Translations under genes and position numbers: made by a program
Notes under the pieces: model-generated
The model's database searches: none
What the model saw: only the letters and a program-made list of their open reading frames with translations
What the model was told of the DNA's origin: nothing
DNA from: Pseudomonadota bacterium
GTDB lineage: Bacteria; Pseudomonadota; Gammaproteobacteria; Steroidobacterales; Steroidobacteraceae
Reading direction: 5' to 3'
Assembly: GCA_016720075.1 (NCBI GenBank)
Contig: JADJXW010000004.1
Location: 212,536-276,535, forward strand
Length of the DNA stretch: 64,000 nt
Shown: piece by piece, positions 8,067 through 17,186 of the stretch
Numbering within the stretch: the stretch's first letter is position 1
How the letters are laid out: the number at the start of each line of letters is the position of its first letter

Positions 8067-9302
8067 ATGCGTCGACGAAGCTTCATGAAGGCAGCCTTTG
8101 GACTCTCGGCCACCGTGGCGGCGGTCGCTGCGATTTCGGCGCTCGCCGCGCCAGGCCGGCCCAAGGCGAAGATCACGGATGTGCAGGTGAAGCGCATCCG
8201 GGTCATCAAGGAGCTCGGCAAGACCGTCTCGGGAAGGGCCTATCGTGTCGGCGGCGACCTTGTCACGCTGATCCACACCGATGCCGGGTTGACCGGCATC
8301 GGCCCGGGCGTGACGCCCGCGATGCTCGGCGTCGCGCGCCAGCGGCTGGTCGGCGCCGACCCCCTGGACGTGCAGAGCCTCTCTCGCGTGCTGTTCAATC
8401 CCGGCGGAACATTCAATTCCATCGGCAGCGGCGCAAACCTCGAGATCGCGCTGTGGGACCTGGTCGGCAAGATGCTCGAAATCCCGCTGTACAAGCTGTG
8501 GGGCGGAACTCATGGCAAGCTCATGCCCTATGCGAGCCAGTGGTCCACGGGCACGCCCGAAGAACGCGCGCGCATGGCGCAGACCGTGCGCGCCCAGAAC
8601 TGGCGCGCGATCAAGTTCCGGTCACATTTTCCCACGATGAAGGAAGACGTGGCGCTCATCGAGCAGACCCGCAGGCTCATGGGTGATGAATTCGTCATCA
8701 TGACCGACGCCAACCAGGCGCAAGACACGCCAGATGGCGGGCGCGCAGGCGGCGTCCGCTGGGACTACAAGCGGGCGCTCGACACGGCTCGCGAATACGC
8801 GCGGCTGGGACTCTACTTCCTCGAGGAACCGCTGCCGCGCTGGGATTTCGACCAGTTGGCCGAGCTGCGCCGCGCTTCAGGCCTGCGTCTGGCTGGCGGC
8901 GAGGCGAGCACGGGGCTGCACGAATACCGCGGCATGCTCGAGAAAGGGTCGCTCGACATCATCCAGTTCGAGATCAGCGTGATCGGCCCCACCATCGCGC
9001 GCCAGGTCGCAACCCTCGCCGCGGCCTACGACAAGCCGTGCATCGCGCATGTGGGTTTCGGCCCGGGCGTGTTCTGCGCTGGGCACTTCAATGCTTCCCT
9101 GCAGAACGCAGTGTTTCTTGGCCCGAACCACGGAACAGGCCCCACATGGGAAGTGTTCTTCGAGCCGCCTGCGCTCGACATCGGACAGATATGGAGCGTG
9201 TACGAGAACTCACCGCGCATCGACAAGGACGGCTACATGCAGCTTCCGGATGCACCGGGCCTGGGCGTGAGCATTCGGCCGGAGCTGCTGCAGGACGCCT
9301 GA
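8067..9302 (+). CDS. Enolase-superfamily (MR/MLE) dehydratase or racemase, Tat-exported
   Basis: The protein begins MRRRSFMKAAFGLSATVAAVA, a twin-arginine signal, so ATG 8067 is preferred over the upstream GTG at 8058. The N-terminal capping domain runs to about residue 130. In the barrel are AIKFRSH (catalytic Lys with a KxR spacing), TDANQ and EEPLPRWD (metal-binding Asp and Glu), GGEAS, and HVGFGPG carrying the second-side His. This is the residue set of the mandelate racemase subgroup, whose members dehydrate or racemise hydroxy acids and sugar acids. Periplasmic export by Tat is unusual for the superfamily, which is mostly cytoplasmic. The substrate cannot be assigned. Confidence 0.8.
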   Translation: MRRRSFMKAAFGLSATVAAVAAISALAAPGRPKAKITDVQVKRIRVIKELGKTVSGRAYRVGGDLVTLIHTDAGLTGIGPGVTPAMLGVARQRLVGADPLDVQSLSRVLFNPGGTFNSIGSGANLEIALWDLVGKMLEIPLYKLWGGTHGKLMPYASQWSTGTPEERARMAQTVRAQNWRAIKFRSHFPTMKEDVALIEQTRRLMGDEFVIMTDANQAQDTPDGGRAGGVRWDYKRALDTAREYARLGLYFLEEPLPRWDFDQLAELRRASGLRLAGGEASTGLHEYRGMLEKGSLDIIQFEISVIGPTIARQVATLAAAYDKPCIAHVGFGPGVFCAGHFNASLQNAVFLGPNHGTGPTWEVFFEPPALDIGQIWSVYENSPRIDKDGYMQLPDAPGLGVSIRPELLQDA

Positions 9303-9450
9303 TATCCACCAGGGCGCCGGACCACGCAGCGTGCAGGACAAGGCTTTCCGCACCCGTCGGTCCCAGATTCTCTCCACGCGAAATCACGAAGAGACATAGT
9401 ATTGGCGGAGCTGGAGATCGTCGCATCGCCTTGGCATCGGGGGAACCCTC

Positions 9451-10479
9451 ATGAGATCCGTCAGGAACCTGGCATGGGCCGGCATCGGCGCACTCACGCT
9501 GGCAATGGCATCGCCGACTGTGCACGCGCAGCGTGGGTCGTTCGGCGGCGGATATGGACCGCCCCTGAAAGCGGAGAAGCCGCCCAGAGCATTCGCGACG
9601 TCGGACGAACACTATGAATACCTGCTCGCGCAGGCAAAGGGTGGCACCAGGCATTCGCTTGCCTCGGTGCCGCGCTGGGACGGGCTTTGGACCACCGCGG
9701 GCAACACACACCTCGAGGCCTTCATCGATAGTCCCGGCGGGCTCGCGGGAAAGGTGCGCGAAGGCGTACTGACTCCTGCCTACGAGAAGGCCTACAAGGA
9801 ACGCTGGCGCCAGCAGATGGAGGAAGGCCAGGTTCGCTATGACCGCCTGGCGCACTGCGAGCCGCCCGGCATGCCACGTTTCCTGCTCGAACCGTACACA
9901 CACGAGTTCATAAATCTGCCGACCGAGTCGTATCTCATCAACGACTTCGGCCCGTCCATCCGCCGCGTGCTGATCGGCAAGAAGCACAGCAATCTGTACG
10001 GCACGCACTCGTGGTATGGCGACACGATCGGATTCTGGGATGGCGACAAGCTCGTGGTGAATTCGAAGTTCCTTTACCCGGCAGACTTCACGCGCTGGTC
10101 GCCGATGACGAGCAATCAGTTCGAGAGCGTGGAGATCTGGCAGCTGAAGAAATACGCGGGCAACGTCGAGCGCATCGAAGTTCAGGCCACGTTCTACGAT
10201 CGGTTTGCGTTCGTGAAACCGGTAAGTGTCGCCTACGCGTTCCGCCGCGCAGTCGATCTCGAGAAGGCCGACTACCGCGTCAACCACTGGGAGTGCGAGC
10301 AGAGCACGAACGCCTATCTCGACGAGAAGGGCGTGTCGAACTTCCATCTGCCCGGCGAGAAAGGGTTCAACGATGCTCGCGGCGCCACGATGTTCCCGGA
10401 GCTTCCCGGCCAGACGCGAGACCCGATCTACAACACGACGCTTACGCCGACTTCTACACAAGAGGAGCGCTCACGATGA
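9451..10479 (+). CDS. Exported protein of unknown function, GDTIGFWDGD family
   Basis: ATG 9451 follows a GGGGGAA ribosome site. The 342-residue product has a signal peptide ending TVHAQ, then a stretch with LASVPRWDGLWTTAGN, CEPPGMPRFLLEPYTHEF, a HSWYGDTIGFWDGDKLVV block and WECEQSTNAYLDEKG. The layout resembles the protein at 6354-7151, with the same GD(T/S)IG.W(D/E)G element. Its stop overlaps the ATG of the next gene (ATGA), showing translational coupling to a DUF6152 protein. Thus the window contains two independent modules pairing this exported family with DUF6152. The function is unknown. Confidence 0.75.
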   Translation: MRSVRNLAWAGIGALTLAMASPTVHAQRGSFGGGYGPPLKAEKPPRAFATSDEHYEYLLAQAKGGTRHSLASVPRWDGLWTTAGNTHLEAFIDSPGGLAGKVREGVLTPAYEKAYKERWRQQMEEGQVRYDRLAHCEPPGMPRFLLEPYTHEFINLPTESYLINDFGPSIRRVLIGKKHSNLYGTHSWYGDTIGFWDGDKLVVNSKFLYPADFTRWSPMTSNQFESVEIWQLKKYAGNVERIEVQATFYDRFAFVKPVSVAYAFRRAVDLEKADYRVNHWECEQSTNAYLDEKGVSNFHLPGEKGFNDARGATMFPELPGQTRDPIYNTTLTPTSTQEERSR

Positions 10480-10959
10480 TCACGCGTTTTAAGCTGGCGT
10501 CGGTGGCAGTCGCGGCAGGTCTTCTGATTGCAGCCTCGGCAGAGGCGCACCACTCGTTCGCGATGTTCGATCGCAACACCGAGATCGTGAAGTCCGGCAC
10601 CGTCGTTCGCTGGGCGTTCAACAACCCGCACTCCTGGCTGTATCTGAACGTCAGGAATCCGGACGGCACCCAGACCCTGTGGAGCTTCGAGGGCGCCTCT
10701 CCGACGGGCCTCATTCAACGCGGTATCACCGGCGATACGTTCAAGCCCGGCGCGAACGTCACGTTCATGTACTGTCCGCTGCGTGACGGTCGCCCTGGTG
10801 GCGCCATCCGGGTGGGCCAGGCTCGACGACGGCAACTATGTCAGCCCGGCGGACGGCGGCTGCAACGGCAACAAGGAGAACATCACGCGCTGGGAAGACC
10901 TGCTCAAGCAGGGCGTTACTTCACAGGCGAATGAGCCGAAGGAAGCCAAGGCGCAGTAA
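10476..10959 (+). pseudogene. DUF6152 family exported protein, one frameshift
   Basis: ATG 10476 overlaps the preceding stop. The product has a signal peptide ending ASAEAHH and the DUF6152 hallmark HHSFAMFDRN, then GTVVRWAFNNPHSWLYL and WSFEGASPTGLIQRG. At 10809-10812 a run of three G where two are expected shifts the frame. Removing one G restores GGAIRWARLDDGNYV and continues to a TAA at 10957-10959 with a lysine-rich tail. The error lies in a homopolymer and may be an assembly artefact. It is the paralogue of 5962-6345. Directly after its stop begins the first 140-bp repeat, so this gene marks the left edge of the mosaic region. Confidence 0.7.
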
Positions 10960-10964
10960 TCACC

Positions 10965-11100
10965 TCACTCCCACTCAATTGTTTCGCACGCTCGCAAGCT
11001 GCTGCTGCATCAACACTTCTTTCTCGAACCTTGCGATTTACCGTCAGTCCGACCGACGATTTGCGCCGCTTGACGCCGTGGCGTGCCGATAGACCACGAA
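10965..11100 (-). repeat. 140-bp boundary repeat, copy R1 (GuaA C-terminus-like core)
   Basis: Read on the minus strand the left edge (10982-10965) encodes T-I-E-W-E-stop, the universal end of GuaA. The rest of the repeat holds GATTTACCGTCAG near 11034, GCGCCGCTTGACGCCG near 11064, and CCGATAGACCACGAA at the right end. It matches R5 (39562-39700) almost base for base in these blocks and R2, R3, R4 and R7 more loosely. No GuaA sequence lies upstream of the five-codon core. It separates the chromosomal genes on the left from the accessory genes on the right. Confidence 0.8.
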
Positions 11101-11269
11101 CCATCGACTGCAGAACCCCTCAAACAGGCGCCCCAGACCAGGATCGACTGATTCTGCGAGCGATGCGCTGTGCCGCGAACTGGTCTCGGAGGTTCGAGAC
11201 ATCTACCGCGCCAGTCAGCAACGCAGATCCAGTTGTCCTCGCGCATGGCCGAACGGAACCCTCAGCGTG

Positions 11270-11822
11270 TCACTCCAGCCACGCACGCTTCGTCACCACA
11301 TGAGGCGCGAGAGGGCCACCGGCACTCGAGGTAATCTCTGGCGTCTCGCCCAACCGGGCATAGACCAGCAGTTCCCCGATAACCGCGCCCAGATGCAGGT
11401 CCCCGACCTGGCCCAGTCGACTAGATCGAACGCGACCTTCGCCGTCGAACACCACAACGCTGGGGTTCCTGTAGCTCATACGCACGCATCGTCAGCGGGA
11501 TCGAACTGTCGTGCGCCGCCTGATCGATCCCGACGGGGAAGCGAATCCGGTATTCACTCAGGAACGCCCGCAGGGCCTTCGGCCCCATGACGTCGTGGTG
11601 CTCGAAGACCGTGTTGCAGCCCGATCACCGCGACCCGCTCGCTCGGGAAAATGGCGTTGATGCGTGCCGCTTGCGGCAGGCCGTCGGACACGCACCCGGG
11701 CACAGCATCTGGAACGCATGCAGCACGACAACCTTGCCTCGAAGGCCGGCCAGCGTCACGGGATGAGGGTATTCAGCCACTCGCTGACTTGCCAGGGCGG
11801 TGATGAAGTCTGTTTCAACCAT
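11270..11822 (-). pseudogene. Peroxiredoxin/thioredoxin-fold family protein, several frameshifts
   Basis: Fragments in different minus-strand frames form one thioredoxin-fold protein. The N-terminal piece (11822 down to about 11650) reads VTLAGLRGKVVVLHAFQMLCPGAC, with the CP-type Cys after the first strand. The middle (about 11620-11500) carries GPKALRAFLSEYR- and FPVGID-like sequence in two frames. The C-terminal piece (11485-11270) reads PSVVVFDGEGRVR...LGQVGDLHLGAVIGELL. At least three shifts are needed. The family reduces peroxides or acts as a periplasmic thiol protein. It lies in the same direction as the AhpD-like and protoglobin genes, divergent from an AraC regulator that probably controlled all three. 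Confidence 0.6.
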
Positions 11823-11887
11823 GTTTGCCGTCCATCGTGGAAGAAGCCCGACGCCCTGCGCGCCGGGCTAATCGGACTCTCCAGCGG

Positions 11888-12430
11888 CTACGCGACGCGG
11901 CGCAGCTTCACCGCCGGAAAATCCACAGGACAGCGAAACGCAACGTTCACGTAGTTAGTGAACAAGTTCAGAGCCACGTGTGCGACTATTCGACGATCGC
12001 TTCGTCGCCGAAGCCTGCATCGCGCAAGGCTCGCACGTCCGGAGTCACTGACCTTCCCGCGATCGTTAACCAGCCGGGCGCAAAGCGCAGAACGGCCTGA
12101 GTCGAGAAATCGGCAGACTCCCTGCCTGGGCGCGCTGCATTTCCTCGGCGGTCGCACCGCCGTTCCGGCCGAGTGCCGTGTGCGCGGCCAGGCATTACTC
12201 GCATGGTTGCGATCGGCCACCGCCACCGCGATCTGCTCGCCGAGCTTTGCCAGGATCACACCGGCACCAAAGCGCACCGAACGCGCCCCACATGGACTTG
12301 AGCGCGGCCGGGAGTTGGCGACTGCCCGAAACATGTTGGGCGTGGTACCGAAAGCACCGTGGATCGCATCGAGGAGGGTCTTGCTCTCGGCGCGGGCTTC
12401 GCTTCTATCAATCAGAGGTACACGATTCAT
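11888..12430 (-). pseudogene. Carboxymuconolactone decarboxylase/AhpD-like protein, several lesions
   Basis: The start ATG at 12430 gives MNRVPLIDRSEARAESKTLLDAIHGAFGTTPNMFRAVANS in region 12430-12310, the normal N-terminus of this family. Downstream the frame breaks and resumes as GAGVILAKLGEQIAVAVADRNH, then again as VNDRG.VSD...DAGFGDEAIVE and ends VAHVALNLFTNYVNVAF. The catalytic CxxC would follow ADRNH; the DNA there lacks one base and has TAA where TAC is expected, so the site is lost as written. The mix of shifts and a substitution argues for real decay more than in other genes of the window. Intact relatives are alkylhydroperoxidase-type antioxidants. Confidence 0.65.
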
Positions 12431-12494
12431 GTGATTTCCTTGGTTATCAGGAGAGTCTTGTGGCAATGGGTCGAAGTCAGCAACGGAGCAGAGA

Positions 12495-13159
12495 TCAGAA
12501 CCTGCCCTCGCGCACATACGGGTAGCTCCACAGGATGGTCTGCATCAGCACGGACTTCACCCAGGCGGCGTGCATCTTCTCGACATCTTCCGGCGAGGCG
12601 CCCTTCTCTTGGCGAGGAACGGCTTGAGCGTCGTCGTAACCGGAATCGTCAGTGCCGACAGATAGCGGAAGTTCACTGACGGCACGCTGTCGGCTTTGTC
12701 GGTCTGGTTCTTTGGTTTGTGTGTCGACGCCCGATTTCGTACTGATAGTCCAGCCACGCCTGATCGTAGTTGGCATCGGCGGTGTCGAGGATCCACTGCC
12801 CGAATCGCTTCCGGACGGCGGCCAGATACGCCGCATCGGGCGCGCCGGTCTTGTTGTTCTTGAAGGACACGACGAGCTCAGGTCGACGCCACAAAGCCGT
12901 ACCAGACATCGAGGATCGCATCGGTCTGATCGGCAAGGATCGCCTTGCTCATGCGCAGGTAGCGGACATCCTCATCGGTGAAGATCATCGTCTTCTTGAG
13001 CGATTCAAGATCCTGCAGCGTGTACGGCGCCCTGGCCAATGACTTCTGGCCATGGGTGTAGCCGGGAATTGCGGGCCCTGTCTGCGCCATTGCCCCGTAG
13101 GACACGAAGGCGGACAGGGAGCCCACCAGGACGGTGGCAAGCACTACACGAGTTTTCAT
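12495..13159 (-). pseudogene. Exported protoglobin-domain protein, several frameshifts
   Basis: The start at 13159 encodes a signal peptide (MKTRVVLATVLVGSLSAFVSYGAMAQ) in region 13159-13082, then IPGYTHGQKSL, LKKTMIFTDEDVRYLRMS and DAILDVWYGFVAST, which belong to protoglobin-like heme domains. The next frame continues with GAPDAAYLAAVRKRFGQWILDTADANYDQAWLDYQYEIGRRH in region 12865-12740. A third gives VNFRYLSALTIPVTTTLKPFL, and a fourth ends with DVEKMHAAWVKSVLMQTILWSYPYVREGRF. Three or more single-base shifts separate them. Protoglobins bind O2, CO or NO at heme; exported single-domain versions are of unknown role. The start faces the AraC gene at 13291. Confidence 0.65.
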
Positions 13160-13290
13160 GAATGTTCCTCTGGTCGATTGCGGGAGTGGCGGTTCGGCAC
13201 TTCAGTGCACAGATCCAGTATCCAGCCCGCATTGGACTCCGTGTTATCATGTCGTCGCCAATATGTACCTTTTCGTCCAATTGGCCGCCT

Positions 13291-14175
13291 ATGACACGAA
13301 CTTCGCCCGTATCCATAGATCGCCTCTCCTCCCTTCTCGAGCGCTTTCGCGTTCGCACGCACCTGTTTCATGCCGGTGCGCTTTGCGGCCTGACTCGCTT
13401 CGATGCAAAGCCCGGGCGCGGGTTCCTGCACGTGCTGCGCCGAGGGGAGCTCGTCGTCACGCATCCACGACGCAGCGGCGGTCCTGCCAGGATCAAGGTG
13501 AGCGAGCCGACGCTGCTGTTCTACCCGCGCCCACTTGAGCACCAGTTTCGCAATGCGCCCGTCGAGGGATCGGACTTCGTGTGCGCCACGGTGGATTTCG
13601 AGGGTGGCTCCCGACACCCGATCGTCGCCGCGCTTCCGCCCGTGCTGGTCGTACCGCTGGCAGCGGTGGACGGTCTTGACCAGACCCTCGCACTGCTTTT
13701 CGCCGAGACCGAGCGCTTGCGATGCGGCCAGCGGCTGCTCGCAGACCGACTGTTCGAAGTGCTGCTGGTGCAGTTGCTGCGCTGGCTGCTGGATCACTCC
13801 GGGTCAGTCGGTGCGTCTGGCGGCCTGATGAACGGGCTGGCCCATCCGAAGCTCGCGCGCGCGCTTTCCGCAGTGCACGAAAGACCTTCCGAAGACTGGA
13901 CACTGGAGTCGATGGCCAACGTCGCAGGCATGTCACGCAGTGCATTCGCGTCGGAGTTCAAGACTCAGGTCGGTGCGACGCCGGGCGGCTATCTACTGCA
14001 ATGGCGACTTTCGCTGGCCCAGTCGCGACTCAAGGCCGGCGCAACGATCAAGAGCGTGAGTGAAGAACTGGGGTATGCGAGCGCCGCATCATTCTCTCGC
14101 GCCTTTTCTCATGCGATTGGCGTATCGCCCAGAAAATGGCTACACAAGGAGGCGAACCCGCAGAACGCCTCCTGA
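13291..14175 (+). CDS. AraC-family transcriptional regulator (cupin_6 type)
   Basis: ATG 13291 gives MTRTSPVSIDRLSSLLERFRV, the usual start of this group; an in-frame ATG at 13249 is possible. The N-terminal half (LFHAGALCGLTRF, GRGFLHVLRRGELVV, YPRPLEHQF) is an AraC-binding cupin of the cupin_6 class. The C-terminal HTH_18 pair is LESMANVAGMSRSAFASEFK and IKSVSEELGYASAASFSRAF, ending GVSPRKW. Such regulators commonly sit divergent to antioxidant, AhpD-like or short-chain dehydrogenase genes. Here it faces the protoglobin/AhpD/peroxiredoxin remnants across 131 bp, where its binding sites should lie. It is intact although its presumed targets are broken. Confidence 0.85.
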   Translation: MTRTSPVSIDRLSSLLERFRVRTHLFHAGALCGLTRFDAKPGRGFLHVLRRGELVVTHPRRSGGPARIKVSEPTLLFYPRPLEHQFRNAPVEGSDFVCATVDFEGGSRHPIVAALPPVLVVPLAAVDGLDQTLALLFAETERLRCGQRLLADRLFEVLLVQLLRWLLDHSGSVGASGGLMNGLAHPKLARALSAVHERPSEDWTLESMANVAGMSRSAFASEFKTQVGATPGGYLLQWRLSLAQSRLKAGATIKSVSEELGYASAASFSRAFSHAIGVSPRKWLHKEANPQNAS

Positions 14176-14243
14176 AGAGTGGCAATCCGGTGAATTCCCG
14201 GGGCAAAGGATCAACGCACAGAAAATTCAATACCGCGGCGCAC

Positions 14244-15482
14244 TCAGGGTTCGCCGCCTTCCGGGTAGTCCGGCAAGCTCAGCATTTGCCGCACCCCACG
14301 CACCTCCCGGGTCTCCTGTCGAAGCATCGTCTGAATCCGCAGCGCCACTCGCTCCGACTGCCCGACCGCGTTGCCGGCCTCGCTCGCGAGCCGATAGGCC
14401 ATCTGCACGTCTAGCGAGGTGAGCTCATAGCCCCTGCCCTTGCAGATCCAGTGCAAGGCCGCGAGCGCGACTTCCGCAGCGAATGCTGGCGCTCTTTCCG
14501 ACATTGTCCCTGGCCGCACGGATCAGCGTCTTCGGATCGCAAGGAGACTTCCACGCCAGCTGCATTGCGAGGTCAAAGCGCTTGAGCGTCTTCGCCGTGG
14601 CGAACCATTTGCCTTCCTCTCCGGGCGTGGTCGCGATGAGGTCCGTCAGCAGCCGATCCGTATCGATCTCCGGGTACTTCTTCGACAGCAGACGAAAGGT
14701 CGCGAGGTATGTCGTGGCGCGGCTCGCCTCGATCGCGTACTTCTCATACGCCTCGACGCGACGACCAGCCTGCAGCAGGACGCCTTCGGCGAAGCGCGCG
14801 AGGCCTGCCATCGGCGTCCACGCGTTCACGGCGTTCGTCATGAACTCGATGGCCCCGTCGATCTCGCCTCGGGCCACCTTGCCCCGGCCGACCCACAGCA
14901 GGTCATGCCACATGGGACGCGGGTCACCGCCAATGAGTTCAATCAATTCGTCGTGGCGACCTGCGGCGAACATCGCGCTGTAGCAGACCGACTCGGCCCG
15001 GGTGAACGCGTGCTGGCCGCGACGCCGCGCGGCGTGGACCTGCTGCACGAGATCCATCAGGCGATCCGCCCAACGCGAAGCCACTTCCGGCGTCGCGCAC
15101 AAGTCACCCCAGCGCTCGTCGAGCAGTTCAAGATAGGGCGGATCATCGTTCTGGATCGCCTCGAACAACTGCTCGAGCCATTTCTCACGCATCGCCCCAT
15201 CGGCGGGTGCCTGCGCGATCACAGGAACGAGCGCGTCGACCGCGGCACGCGCTGCGCTGCCCAGCGCACCTGACGAACTGTCCACCTGCTCAAGCGCCGG
15301 TGACAGCTTCACGAGGAACCGGACGGCACCATCCGCAGCGTGCAATGGATCGTGGCGCGCGACGGCGCGGATTTCCGCAAGCGCCTCGGCAATGCGCTCG
15401 CTGGCCAATCGACTGGCGCGCCACCCGAAGCCCCCGCGACGGAAGCGCTTGGTGAAGGCCCAGTCGGCCGCCTTGCCCCATC
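14244..15482 (-). pseudogene. Fic-associated protein of unknown function, two frameshifts
   Basis: The likely start is the ATG at 15482, overlapping the stop of the Fic gene (GTGACGTGATG). The run GGGG directly after it must lose one G to give MGKAADWAFTKRFRRGGFGW, the start I associate with this family. The frame then stays open through VDSSSGALGSAARAAV and ALEQVD to about 14505, where a second shift leads to APAFAAEVALAALHWICKGRGYELTSLDV and the stop at 14244. The protein would be about 410 residues and helical; no catalytic motif is recognised. The overlap with fic suggests an operon, perhaps a partner or target of the AMPylase. The second Fic copy lacks this gene. Confidence 0.55.
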
Positions 15483-16656
15483 ACGTCACCGGATAGAGCT
15501 TCGGGAACCAGCGCTCGACGACGTCGATGGGGAAGCCCAGTCGCAACGGCGCCTTGTGCGAGCCCGAGACCAGCAGGCGCTTGTCGATCAGCGCGGAAAC
15601 CACGCGACGCGCCGTACGTTCGCTCGTGTCGATCAACTGAGGGATGCGACCGCGCTCCAGCTCGCCCGCGAGCAGTGCCTCGCGTAGTACCGCGTAGCTG
15701 CGCTTCGGCAGTCGCTCCGCGCTTTCCTCGTCGCGCACATACAGCTCCATGCGACGCTGAAGCTCGGACGGATCGAGCAGTTCGCGCATGTAGCGGACCT
15801 GATCGAGACAGGTCTCCAGGAAGAACCGGCAGAAATCGATCAGCGCCTCGTGGGACAGCGCCCCTCGCCCGTCGAGATCGTTCCGACGCGGCTCATCCGC
15901 CGCCATGAGGAGACGCTTGTATTCGCCCGAGCTGCGCGCCAATCCGCGCGACACGGACCAGAGGGCGGAGCCGATTCCGATCTCCAGCAACATCGCGTGC
16001 GACATCAGGCGTGCAACGCGGCCGTTGCCATCGAGGAAGGGATGGATCCACAGGAACCGATGATGAGCCGCGGCAACGGCGATCACCTGCCGCGGCTTCG
16101 TCAGCCGGGCCGCTTCGTACGCTTCCTCGAATCTTCCCATGAAAGCCGGGAGATCCCCGGCGTCGGGTGCGACATGCCGACCCACGGCCACGATCCGGGA
16201 ACGCATCTGCCCCGGAACGACCGGAATCCGCTCCCTCGTGTCGGGGTTCTCGACTACCAGCAGACTCTCGGGCAGCCGTCTGCAGAATTCCCGGTGCGTC
16301 CACTCGATGAATGCGCGCGATGCGGGCGGGCGCGGCATCTCGCCGACTCGCTCGTCGATCATCTGCTGAACTTCAATATGCGCCCGGGCTTCGAGCTGCA
16401 GGTCGCGCCGATGCGGGTCGCTGGAATAGTCCGCCGCCAAGGCACGATCGATGTCGCGAGGATGGGTGTTGTGGCCCTCGATGAGGTTCGAGTAGTAGCA
16501 GTTCATCGACCGCACCAGATCGGCGACCGACAGCCGAACCACGGGGTGCAGCTGGGCCGACAGCTCGCTGGCCTCGCGGGCCAGGTCGAAGGCCAGGTTC
16601 TCGAGCACGGCCGTGCCCTCGGCCGGCATGAACGGCTCGGCTGCGGCGGGGGTCAA
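15481..16656 (-). CDS. Fic-domain protein (AMP transferase), copy 1
   Basis: The 391-residue protein carries the Fic motif HPFLDGNGR at residues 205-213 with the catalytic His. An N-terminal inhibitory motif, SNLIEG (residues 56-61, S/TxxxE), makes it a class II self-inhibited Fic protein. The C-terminus has a winged-helix-like segment (IDTSERTARRVVSALIDKRLL). The start is TTG 16656, because a GGGAG ribosome site sits at the right distance and the TTG is kept in the second copy at 36564-37739; the later in-frame ATG 16629 has no such site. Fic enzymes transfer AMP to Ser, Thr or Tyr of target proteins. The duplicated block, including about 250 bp upstream, is nearly identical in both copies. 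Confidence 0.9.
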   Translation of the reverse strand: MTPAAAEPFMPAEGTAVLENLAFDLAREASELSAQLHPVVRLSVADLVRSMNCYYSNLIEGHNTHPRDIDRALAADYSSDPHRRDLQLEARAHIEVQQMIDERVGEMPRPPASRAFIEWTHREFCRRLPESLLVVENPDTRERIPVVPGQMRSRIVAVGRHVAPDAGDLPAFMGRFEEAYEAARLTKPRQVIAVAAAHHRFLWIHPFLDGNGRVARLMSHAMLLEIGIGSALWSVSRGLARSSGEYKRLLMAADEPRRNDLDGRGALSHEALIDFCRFFLETCLDQVRYMRELLDPSELQRRMELYVRDEESAERLPKRSYAVLREALLAGELERGRIPQLIDTSERTARRVVSALIDKRLLVSGSHKAPLRLGFPIDVVERWFPKLYPVT

Positions 16657-16783
16657 GACAGACTCCCGTAGACATGGATTATGGCCGGTTCCATGGCCGG
16701 AATAATCGCATTATTAACAGTACGTTGTCACCATAGTTCCGGACAATTCTGGCCGGTACTGTGACCGTTGCCGCGACCGAAGC

Positions 16784-16841
16784 GGTTTACGAGATCGCTA
16801 TTTCGGTCACTCACGGTGACTATTCGGGCGAACCGTAAACC
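16784..16841. repeat. 58-bp palindromic repeat, copy A
   Basis: The unit runs from GGTTTACG to CGTAAACC with an inner inverted pair GGTCAC-TCAC-GGTGAC at its centre. Four relatives of the same length occur at 37866-37924, 45502-45560, 53415-53473 and 54069-54127. This copy lies between the upstream region of Fic copy 1 and an integrase fragment. It may be a recombinase or regulator site; neither is proven. Confidence 0.75.
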
Positions 16842-16843
16842 TC

Positions 16844-17137
16844 TCACCCCGCCTGACGCCAGATGCCTGGGTACTCGGTGGCCACCGCACAGCCGTCATC
16901 ATTCATCTGCCGCACTTCGCGCCGCCGCAGCGACGGATCGATGCCGGCAGCGAGCAGCCGCCGCGCGGCACGGTGGCGCGCCTGCGCGAGCACAGTCGGG
17001 ACATCGGGATAGGTCCCGAGCGACAGCGTCTTTCGCTTGCTGCCGTGTCGGTATTGGTAGTGCCAGTACCGCCCGCCTTGAGGCCTGACCAGCAGATACA
17101 GACCTCCGCCGAAGAAGATCTTCCGCGGATATCGCAC
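16844..17137 (-). pseudogene. Tyrosine integrase, N-terminal arm-binding domain fragment
   Basis: The fragment reads RYPRKIFFGGGLYLLVRPQGGRYWHY, then GSKRKTLSLGTYPDV and HRAARRLLAAGIDPSLRRR, in the region 17137-16880. This is the arm-type DNA-binding domain (DUF4102/Arm_3) found at the N-terminus of P4-type island integrases. The core-binding and catalytic domains are absent. It begins just inside the end of an IS6-like element and stops at palindrome A. An equivalent fragment in the same setting lies at 45628-45875, and a shorter trace near 37930-38010. Such integrases insert at tRNA and guaA 3' ends, which fits the surrounding repeats. Confidence 0.75.
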
Positions 17138-17186
17138 CGATCCCCCGATGTGCGCTCGCGCGCGGCGGCTTGGAACGTTCCGCTGA

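Noticed and set aside
9451..10479. Assignment of the GDTIGFWDGD family to a known enzyme
   Set aside because: The motif is recurrent in environmental proteobacteria but I recall no demonstrated activity, so no function is claimed.
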